DNA of 64,000 bases from Ulva prolifera (taxonomy: Eukaryota; Chlorophyta; Ulvophyceae; Ulvales; Ulvaceae), in the NCBI GenBank assembly GCA_023078555.1, contig CM041198.1, positions 2,406,800-2,470,799 on the forward strand. Reading direction: 5' to 3'. Shown one piece after another: positions 55,501 through 64,000 of the stretch. The notes under the pieces were generated by a model that searched no databases, was not told where the DNA came from, and saw only the letters and a list, made by a program, of their open reading frames with translations. How positions within the stretch are numbered: the first letter of the stretch is position 1; each line of letters opens with the position of its first letter. Both the position numbers and the translations under genes were made by a program.

Positions 55501-58500
55501 GCGCGGCGGCGGCGGTGTGCTCCGCGGTCCGGGCGGCAGTCGAGGCCCTCGCCGCGGAGCCCCGCGCCCGCGTCGCGGTCATGACGTACGACGACCGGAT
55601 ACAGTTCTACAGCGTCGCGGGGGGGACCCCGCGGATGATGGTCGTGTCGGACATCCAGGTGTGGGTTGGACAGTACCGGCGTTTGCTGTTCATGCGTGCG
55701 AGGCTCATCTTTGCAGAGCGCGTGCGCGCTCTGGTGTCCACGGCCGTGGGGCCCACATGGACGTCCATGTCATCCGGCTTCATTGAGTCTATGCATCAGA
55801 CTATGTCGTAGTAGCTTGCAGCGTGTGGCCACGCAGCGCCGCTTCTGTTGTTGTCTGCGACGGCCTGCCCCTGCAGCTCAGCTGTAGAATGACATGTACC
55901 TGTGAAGCATCTGCTTGGTGGCATGCATGCCGCATGCGCAGCACCCGGGCGGCAGCGCACCGTGCCTGCCCTTTTCCCACCAGTGCAACCATTGGCTCGC
56001 AGCGGCCATCCCCTCTGTTCACAGGAGAGGCACGGTCACTGCCGCTATGACTTGCCACCGCGTCATGTCCCCCTGGCACATCTGGATCACGCCCTCCACT
56101 GCGTGGGTACTTTTGGCGACATTTTGGTGACATTGGGAATCGGGGTCATGACCTCGCATGCGTGAGTGGCCAGAATTCAAGGCCACGAGTCCGCACGGCC
56201 GCAAAGGCAACAGGACTCAGCAGCGTCTCGCAGAGTTTAGAGTGTAGAGTGCCAGCTTTCGGCCTGTGCAGGCGCCGTTCGGGATCCCGGCGGAGACGGC
56301 GCTCATTCGGCCGTCCGACTCGGCCGCCCTCCCGGGCCTCCTCGACCTGCTCGACTCCCTGCCGGGCCTCGTCAGCGACGCGCTCGCGGCCGACCCCTCG
56401 GCGGCGGAGAACCAGCCCGCGGCGAGCCAGGCGGCGCTGCTCGCGGCGATCGACACCCTCCGCCCGAACGGCGGCAAGGTGCACATGTTTGTGACGTCGC
56501 TACCGAACGCCGGGGTGCACCGGCTGGTCCCGCGGCACCGTGGCAACACCGGGGACACGCTAAATTCCGCGCTGGCCGCGAAGCAGGACCTGCTCGCGCC
56601 TGCGGGCACGGAGTGGAAGGCCGCGGCGCTGGTGGCCGCGGAGGCGTCGGTCTGCATCGATTTCGCGTTCCTCACGCAGGTGTGCCGGCCACCGCTTCCT
56701 GGACGTGTGTACAGTGAAATTGCTGTGTGATGCGGAAGCGGCAGTTCTGCGGTGTCTGTGTGGCCCATGTGGCCGTCGAGACGTGCCGGCATTTCCCCGC
56801 GAAGCACTGCGTTCGCTGTACGCTGCGGCTGTCTGACACAGGATGTAGTTCAGCTGCCTCTGCAGGTGCTACACTGGTTCTGGTTGCAGCCGCACTGATC
56901 ATTCAGAACACACGCTACAGATGGGCCGTAGGTGCTGTCCCGCATTGACCGACAGCTGTGGGTTGGGTGTGCGGGTATTCAATCGATCATGTTGGTAACG
57001 AAAGGGATTTGAACCCTTGCGATCGCATTCGCAGCGCGCAAGGTGGTGCCTTCCCAACTGAGTTTTATTCAAAAGATGCACATGGTGCAACCTGCCTCAA
57101 CGTCTGTGACATCGTGGCACAGGAATGCCGCGTCCCCCTGTGGCCACTGATCAGCAGCAGCATGAATGGTAGCCTCGTGGGCTGCATGTGATTGCCCCCG
57201 TGGTGCGCGTGTTGAGGCATGTGTGCGCGCTGGCAGCGTCGGACTGTTGACGCACGCGTGGCTGCAGGGGTATGTGGACGTCGCGCAGCACCGAGACTGG
57301 GTGCAAACGACCGGCGGCTCGCTGTACCACTACCACCCCTGGCACGCCGCCCTCGACTACGACGAGCTCCTCAACGACCTGCTGTGGAACGTGCGGCGCG
57401 AGCAGGCGCTCGAGGCGATGCTGCGCGTGCGCTGCAGCCAGGGCTTCGACGTCGACAACTGCGTCGGCGCCTTCCTCCGCCGCGAGACCGGTGCGAGACC
57501 GCCCCCCTTTTGCTTGTTTTCTCTGGTCTTTCATCACACCCGCAGCACACGCACATGCGTAGCTGCCTCGGATGATGTTTGTTTTCTCGAGGTCTTGGTG
57601 AGATCGTGACCCGACCGGCTCCTGGTTCGGCAGCGCACACATGTCTGGCGCCCTTGCAGCCATCCTCGTTCAACCCCGGAGTGAGATCATGGAGCGCCCC
57701 CTCCCGATTCAGTATATCATCGGTAGCCGCGATGCTGTGTGGTCTGCTCTGGAGCTCTGCCGTTCGATGCCCCGAGCTCTCGTCGTTTGTTTCCTAGCAG
57801 CCGTGTGCTGGCCGTGGCCTGTGCAGGTTGCAATCGCATGTGTGCACTTCAGCTGCACAGTCCGCGCGCGCGCGCCGCTGTGTGAGCCGTGTGTGCGTGT
57901 GCTGTGTGCTATGCGGTGTACCGCAGCATTCATGTGCTGTGTGCTGCGTGACCACTGCGTGGCGTGACGCTGGACCGCACCGCCGGCCACCCTTGTTGGG
58001 CCAGGTGCATGTGTGCTGGGCGTGCTGTGTGCTGGGCGCCACACGTCGCGGTGTCTGGATCTGCGCACTCGGTGTCCGCACGCGAGGGCCGCGCTGTGAC
58101 GTTGGCGGCGCTGGTGCAGACCTCGTGCTTGCGGGCGTGGACTGCGACAAGTCCGTGGTGTGCACGCTGCGGCACGACGAGCGGCTGCGCTCCGGCGGCA
58201 CGGCCTACATCCAGGCCGCGCTGCTGTACACGACCCCCGGCGGCCAGCGCCGCGTGCGCGTGCACACGCTCGCGCTCCCCATCGCGAGCAGCCTCGGCTC
58301 CGTCTTCCGGGGGGCCGACCTCGACGCCACGCTGCAGGTGCGCCCGCGACGCGCGTCCTCTACACGCATGACCACCCGCTTGCTGGGGCCCTCTCCTCTG
58401 CGCTTGTTGATGTTTTGTGCAGTTTTTGCGGCGTGTGGCGGCTTTGCGTGCTATGCGCTCTGTGTGAGTCTGGGGCTGAGGAAGATTACAAAGAGCCAGC

Positions 58501-60416
58501 GGCCAGGATCCGGAGCGCACGCTTGCAATCGCCACCCCATCGTAACCTGAACCCGGGGGCCTGCTGGCGTCCGTTTGGCACCGTGTGCCGACCCCAGCAG
58601 GCCCCAGTGTTTGTGTCTGCCGTGCCACAGCATCCGTGAGAAGTGTCACAGGTCTCTGGTGACCATTCGGCATGCAGCTGGCCGTGGGCGCCCATGTTGT
58701 ATCTGTTCCAGGCAACTCTGCCTTGTACCCGCCCGCGCACCCTGCCGTTTCTCAATGCGCAGCTGCGCTCTCGCCAAAGCAGGTGCCGCACCAGACGACA
58801 GAGCAGTTGACGCGCGTGCGCAGGCGGCGGCGAGCAAGGTCGCGTGGTCGCTGCCGATCTCGACGATCGCGAAGCAGCGGGAGGACATGGAGAACCTGTG
58901 CGTGCACATCCTGACGGCGTACCGGCGGCACTGCGCGGCGCGCTCCTCCAACGAGGGCCAGCTCATCCTCCCGGAGTCCCTCAAGCTGCTGCCGCTCTAC
59001 ATGTGCATGTTCTTCAAGAGCCGGCAGCTGAGCGTCGGGCCGCCGGACGGGCGGGCCGCGGCGCTCGCAGCGCACCTCTGCGCGACCCCGCGCCGATTCG
59101 CGATGACCGTCAAGCCCCGCCTCATCGATGTGCAGGTGCGGGTGCAGCCTGTATGTAAACATGCATGCATGGGCGCATACGCACAGCATCTATCGACGTG
59201 CAGGAGCGGGTGCCATGCGTGTTTATCAACGGCACATCGTGTCCACTCCTTCTGCATGGCGCTGTGTGTGTGGTTCACCCTTGTGGCTTGGCGCACTACC
59301 TTCTTCGGCGCCCCTTCAGCTTGGCACGCTATGCTCGCCCTCCTGCCACGCCCCCATGGACACCACCCGACCCCATCACACCAACCGTGCTGTTGGTCTG
59401 TGTTACGATGTCAGAGGCAGCGAGGCGGGCAGCGCCCGAAGTTGGCGAGCTGTCGATCTGTGTGACTGATACAAGGACCCCAGCACGACCGTCGATGGCA
59501 GACTGACGCGGGGCGGTGGATGTGCAGGCAGCGCACAAGGTGGATGGCCCGGGCGGCGTTGAGGAGTGGCGGCCCGAGGCGTACCTCACCGTCACCGGCG
59601 ACAGCATCGCCGCTGACGGCATCTACCTCCTCGAGAACGCCGTTGACGTGCGCCCCTGCTGGATCACCCTCGCTCTGTCACCCTCTGCATGCATTGAAGT
59701 GACGAGCCTTCTTCGTGCGCGTGCGCGGATCCCGCCTGCGCCCGAGTATGTGACAAGGGCTGCAGTCATGCCTTGCATGCAATCAGCGTTCACATCCCTA
59801 CATGTCATTGGATTGCGTCGCTGGCGCGTTCGCTCACAAGCATGAGCATGTCGACTGTAATACCATGCTCTGTCGCGTCAGGTTGTGTGTACCTGTTTGA
59901 CTCCTGTCAACAATCGCATGTAGGCTACATGATCCAGCACAGCTGCAGCACTCCTTGTGCGTGCCACCCGGTTTTCGGTATGCGACCACACCCATGCCTA
60001 CCAGTGCATTCCCCTCCGCGATCGCCAACCCCTAGATTCACTGACCACGCAACATACCAATAATGGTGCATGCATGCATGCAGATGTTCCTGTACATCGG
60101 GCCGTCGGTGCCGGACAACTCGGTCGCCGCACTCCTCGGCGTCGCCGGCTGGGCCGGCCTCCCGCCGGAGCACGAGCCGCTGCCGCTGCCGCGCCTGCCG
60201 GACTCACCCCTCAACGCGGCCGCCAACAGCCTCATTGACGGCGCGCGCGTGCGCGTGCGCTCATGCATGCGCCTGCGCGTCGTCTGCCGCGGCCGCCCGG
60301 AGGAGCGGGAATTCCATGCGTGCATCGCAGAGGACCGTGTGGCGGGAGCGATGAGCTACATTGAGTTCTTGTGCCACGTGCACAAGCGGATCAGCACGAA
60401 CATATTGAAGCGGTAG
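52553..60416 (+). CDS. SEC24: COPII coat cargo-selection subunit Sec24 (first exon not found)
   Basis: Exons 52553-53979, 54836-55092, 55397-55658, 56272-56679, 57268-57490, 58120-58337, 58824-59135, 59528-59647 and 60084-60416; all phases agree and give about 1,186 residues. The first exon listed opens two bases into a codon, so a short upstream exon with the ATG is missing. Sec24 binds Sec23 and picks cargo for ER-to-Golgi vesicles. Visible parts in order: Pro/Gly-rich N-terminus (about 400 residues), zinc finger TRCSRCRAYINPFVRW with CNLCG, trunk GSVEYVAPQSY to VHMFVTSLPNAG, beta-sandwich QTTGGSLYHYHPW and AGVDCDKSVV, helical part LILPESLKLLPLYMC, gelsolin part DGIYLLENAVD and MFLYIGPSVPD, and the end SYIEFLCHVHKRI. 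Normal length for the family. Confidence 0.95.
54723..54835. repeat. TGTGTGGC minisatellite ending at a SEC24 acceptor
   Basis: Imperfect copies of tgtgtggc, then two copies of tttggaaagtgtggctgtg, run straight into the acceptor gtgcgcag of the second listed SEC24 exon. The usual pyrimidine tract is thus replaced by a TG-rich repeat. Confidence 0.85.
55098..55119. repeat. Poly-C run, 22 bases
   Basis: Starts five bases after the SEC24 donor at 55093 (ct|gtgcgcccc). It is intronic in the model; read-through would give a proline run and an early stop. Confidence 0.95.
56993..57062 (-). pseudogene. tRNA-like sequence, degenerate
   Basis: On the minus strand CTCAGTTGGGAAGGCACCACC resembles a D arm and the 5' side of an anticodon stem, and AAGGGTTCAAATCCCTT is a perfect T arm with B box. 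The 3' strand of the expected anticodon stem is replaced by a GC-rich insert, and no 5' strand pairs with the apparent acceptor TCGTTAC. It is probably a broken tRNA or tRNA-derived repeat inside SEC24 intron 4 (56680-57267). Confidence 0.4.
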
Positions 60417-61130
60417 ACCCGGTTTTCATTTGGCACAAGGGTGGCCAGGCGTGCGCACGCGCCGCCGAGCGGTTTTGGATCCTGGCTTCACTGACAAGGC
60501 GCAGATGGGTAACGAAATGTGGGGTCTGGTCTACTTTCAGCGGGTGTAGCCGCAGCTTGACCGATGCGGTGAGGTGCTGGGCCCTAGCAGGGTGATGAGA
60601 GGGTATGAGGAATAGAGGAATGGGAACGGAAGTTTGCTTTAACCGTTTACTAGGTAGCAGCAGACGGCGACTGGTGTCAGTGCTAGCTGAGCTTGCCTTG
60701 AATGAGACACAAAACAAATTCACACACACACACAAACTGAGTGAACAGCATCTGTTGCTAATCCGACTTTGAATTGGACACCGAAACCTTCATGTCCTTC
60801 CATTCTCAGCAACACAGTGCATTATATGATGCTGAGATCACAGCAGTATCGTTTTTCACGCCATGTGTGGCTGACATCTGTGCAACAGTAAGCTCCAGGT
60901 CATTGCAGAAAATGCCTCAACGGCAATTCGTCCACTTTAAGACATGCTGATCAGTGTGATGCAGTGTGGTCCATCCACCCACACAGGAAACCACACTGCA
61001 TTTCACATACCAGCCAAACGACCCACACAACACAGCCGAGGTTCCTCATCATGCACAGGTGGCGAGCAGAGTTACAACAGCGTGCTCGCCAGATCCCAAC
61101 CCCAGCACAGAGCGCGCAACACCGCAGAGC
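60417..61130. other. Convergent spacer between SEC24 and RPL18
   Basis: The two genes end facing each other, so this 714-base stretch should hold both 3' untranslated regions and polyadenylation signals. A short acacacac run lies at 60721-60733. No gene is visible. Confidence 0.6.
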
Positions 61131-63020
61131 CTACGCCTTGTAGCCACGGGACTTGCGGCGGCCACGGGCCGACTCGAACTTGCGGCCCTTGGCACGCACG
61201 TACGGCTTGACGTGCGAGTGGGGCACGCCGGCGGCACCGAAGTGCTTTACCGCCTCGCGGCTGTTCTTGGGGCCGCGCAGCAGCACGCAGTTCGCGCCGG
61301 TCGGGGCGCGCATGGCGAGCTGGTCGAAGGTGATGATCTCACCACCGGCCTGCACATCACACGGGCCGCTGCTGCACCTGCCAGATCGGGTTCGTTCAAG
61401 TGGATGGGTCAGGCTGTGTAGATGGGCCGTAGGTGAATTCACCGGATCTCACCGTGACAGATCGAGCAGGAAGAGCCATGCATGAGCCTAAGCGTTTGCA
61501 AAACTACAGCGTTGCGATGTAATGCACAATAGTCTCGACGGACATGTGCGATGAGATGATAAGTTGCACGTTGGCTGATGGATTTGCATCATGATAATTG
61601 ACCCATGCAGACAGGGGGGGGCTTGGTTTGCAGAGCTCAGCAGTATGTTCTGTTGCTCTGCCATGCAACCGCCCAGGGTGTGGGGATGTTGATGTAGCAC
61701 CGCAGATTCTATTTGGCACAAATGAGGGAGGATGGGAGGAAAACAGACAAGGACATGTCAGACTGGAGGGCTAGCAGGTGGCTGGTAGCAAGGTAGAAAT
61801 GCCTGATTGCATACAGCAGGCACGCTGGACAACGATGACATCTAGACGAAGCAATTTGGGGGTGGGAATGAATGGTCGACGATATTCTGCAGCGGAGGTT
61901 GTAGCAGCGCGCACAACCAGGCAGGCAGCAGCCTGAGGTCTATGCAATGCTTTTGCAGTTGAGGAACCATTAGTGGGCTACATGAGCACGGTCCATTTGC
62001 AGTGTCGTTGCAGGAGACAGAGTACGAAGGTTGCTGGAGGGACAGACCTTGATGATGCGAGCACGGGCTGTCTCTGTGACACGCAGTGCGCAGATCTTGA
62101 GGGCTGGCACCTCAAAGATGCGAGTGTCATCGGTGACTGTGCCCACAATCACTGCTGTCATGTCCGTCTGCACATATACATCGACCCAATGAAGCTGGCA
62201 CCTGACTCTGCCAACGTGTAGCAACCACTAGGTGTTCAATAGCTGACGGTGACGTTCATTCACTGGAACATCAGGATACATCGCCATGAGCCATTGGCCA
62301 GGCAAAATCACATTCTGAGGAGTATACCTTGCCGTCCATGAATTGGATGAGCTTCGAGAGGGAAAGAGGGGGCCTGTTGATCTTGGACATAAACAGCCTC
62401 TTGAGCACAACCTTGTTGAAGGGGGCATCTGTACGCCGGGCCAGGAAGCGGTACAGCTGCATGTAGGACAGCTATTATTGAACAGCGCACAAACACTTGA
62501 GGCATCAAATTAAATTCATCATGATGTTTCCGTTATACAATCCATCGAACGGTGCACCTTCCATTCGCGCAAGGTCGTGCAGCAGGAACGAGCCGCGGAA
62601 CAAACCACTGACATGCATTCGAGATCTCAACACAGCGATACAATGCACCCCTTCAGTACATAGAAACGTTTGTGGTAGCACTGTGAATGTATCGGCTACG
62701 GACGCGTGGCATGTGCAGTGCGACAGCGTGTGGCACAGTTTGGCCAAACTGTCATGAACGTTTCTTCAGCGCAGTGAAACAAGAAAATGATAGTCAGAAC
62801 TTTCTTCATTGCCTGTCGGCTAGATGCGTAATTCGTACCTTCACCAGGAGCGACAGATATACATTATCGCTCTTAGGCGCTGTGCGCGCAGTCTTCTTGT
62901 TGCGGCCTCCCGCAATGAGATCAATGCCCTGCAACAATGTAGATCGATTGTAGTATGGACATTGACATGGTCAACGCGCCAAAGCAGCTGAGCATTTCGC
63001 CATGTAGTGGGCCGTACCAT
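61131..63020 (-). CDS. RPL18: Large ribosomal subunit protein eL18
   Basis: Exons 63020-63018 (ATG only), 62928-62839, 62456-62328, 62167-62048 and 61349-61131, all phase 0, give 186 residues against 188 in human. The protein reads [20 protein letters not shown], then [113 protein letters not shown] and [18 protein letters not shown]. It is a core component of the cytosolic 60S subunit, contacting 28S rRNA. The first intron follows the start codon directly (ATG|gtacgg). Its donors (gtacgg, gtacga, gtatac, gtctgt) differ from the GTGCG type used by most neighbours. Confidence 0.98.
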
Positions 63021-64000
63021 CGCGACAGATTTTCCAGCACGTCGAGAACCAGGAGAGGTCGTTACGCCTTCTCAAAATTCTTTATCAATGGCGTTGCGTT
63101 GCACCTGGCGCACAGTCGATCGACAGCGACAGCGACAGCCTAAGGCATGCATTCCGTGTGAGGGGGGCTTGACCCACTTGGCGGCGGCGTGCCAACACCG
63201 TGGGCGAAGTGGTGTCTTTAATGACAGCTGTACATGCCCCGGAAGGTGCGGAACACAGCTGATACTTTAGCAACGCAGCTGCACATTCCAGCTGACGAGT
63301 GGGTGTCGTGTGCTACATTGCCTACTCCCTTGCTCCAAGCGCTGCATTCGCCAACGCATTCAGTCACAACCCGCACAGGCCACAGCCGTGAACTTGGTAG
63401 GATTGTAAATATGTGACTTATCTGTATGTATCACTGTTTATTTGATCCTCTTTTTGTCGAATCGCAACCTGCTCGTTGCGCCAGCTACGGGTGTCTGCAG
63501 CAAGGCGGGCCTGTACCGTGCCTGATACGTTGGCTTATACGCGAGACCCACCTAAGCTCATTGGTAAGGGACACACGCAAGCTTTTCAATGCATTTCGCT
63601 CTCCCTGACATCCCTGCGCGCCTTCCCAATGTGCTCCAGCTCCCACCAATCGGTCGGCCCAGCCAGCCGTCTCTCAGCTGTACAGGTGGTTCACTTCTTC
63701 TGAAGACTCCAACAGATTGCTTGCGAACCCATGGAACCGGTATGTGGTACGCCCAGATATACCGCCCTCGCATGGATCTGTAGTGAGCACGCCTGCACTT
63801 CACGACTCGCACCCTTTTTACCACACCTGGTGCTGACAACACATATAGGCTAGCCTGTTACTGACGACAGTACAGTTCAAAGTGCATTGGCAACCTGAGC
63901 TTGCCCAGCCTGAATCTACCTCGGTCAGCGACCGACGATCTTGCACAGCATCCTGATTCATGCCGCCACACCTTTCCAGAGATGAGTGTACTGCGGGCGT
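63021..64000. other. RPL18 upstream region and unassigned right end
   Basis: The RPL18 promoter and 5' leader should lie just above 63020. Short frames on both strands show no family resemblance. A plus frame near 63076-63140 (FSKFFINGVALHLAHSRS) may be a small dispersed repeat shared with 52.0-52.1 kb. I see no gene up to the window edge. Confidence 0.5.

Overview
This 64 kb window is nuclear DNA of a photosynthetic eukaryote, most likely a microalga. The genes are split by many spliceosomal introns, exons are GC-rich, spacers are long and repeat-laden, and there are a eukaryotic ribosomal protein gene (RPL18), a COPII coat gene (SEC24), a nuclear tRNA-Gly and a Ty1/copia retrotransposon. 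A plastid-type FAD-dependent carotenoid-isomerase-like protein very close to the land-plant form, and a SUVH-type (SRA plus pre-SET/SET) histone methyltransferase, point to the green lineage. This is inference; a prasinophyte-grade green alga would fit, but nothing here fixes the species.

Layout, left to right. (1) 1-9164, minus: a SUVH-like histone H3K9 methyltransferase running off the left edge. Its SRA-YDG domain (7323-5851) and its pre-SET/SET start (1590-1) are separated by one giant exon (5251-1763, 1,163 codons) carrying four Cys-x2-Cys...Cys-x2-Cys modules. This is the most unusual object in the window. (2) 9.2-14.1 kb: AT-richer spacer with an element end and tRNA-like signals. (3) 14093-15282, minus: a small SBDS-domain (Rtc3-like) protein in three exons. 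(4) 15.3-21.3 kb: repeat-rich, gene-poor DNA with a 53-bp poly-C run and a perfect 36-bp palindrome. (5) 21304-26077: a Ty1/copia element with identical 281-bp LTRs and a TCAAG target duplication, so recently inserted. (6) 27919-32608, plus: an unrecognised 844-aa protein in seven exons, all joined in phase 0. (7) 37040-40713, plus: the carotenoid-isomerase-like oxidoreductase, with a terminal-inverted-repeat element and a minisatellite in its last intron. (8) 41.0-41.7 kb: a (CA)86 microsatellite and tRNA-Gly(GCC). (9) 43990-46314, plus: a 2-oxoglutarate/Fe(II) oxygenase. (10) 48831-51205, minus: an unrecognised single-pass membrane protein. (11) 52553-60416, plus: SEC24. (12) 61131-63020, minus: RPL18, resolved to the base in five exons. 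The last kilobase shows no recognisable gene.

The genes are mostly unrelated in function: chromatin silencing, ribosome biogenesis and translation, ER export, plastid pigment metabolism. They share a splicing style. Most introns start GTGCG and end TGCAG, and about four in five sit in phase 0. Exon models were built by eye from reading frame, splice dinucleotides, phase agreement and family resemblance. Coordinates are therefore exact where phases agree and the family match is strong (RPL18, SEC24, the carotenoid-isomerase-like gene, SRA exons) and tentative at 5' ends.
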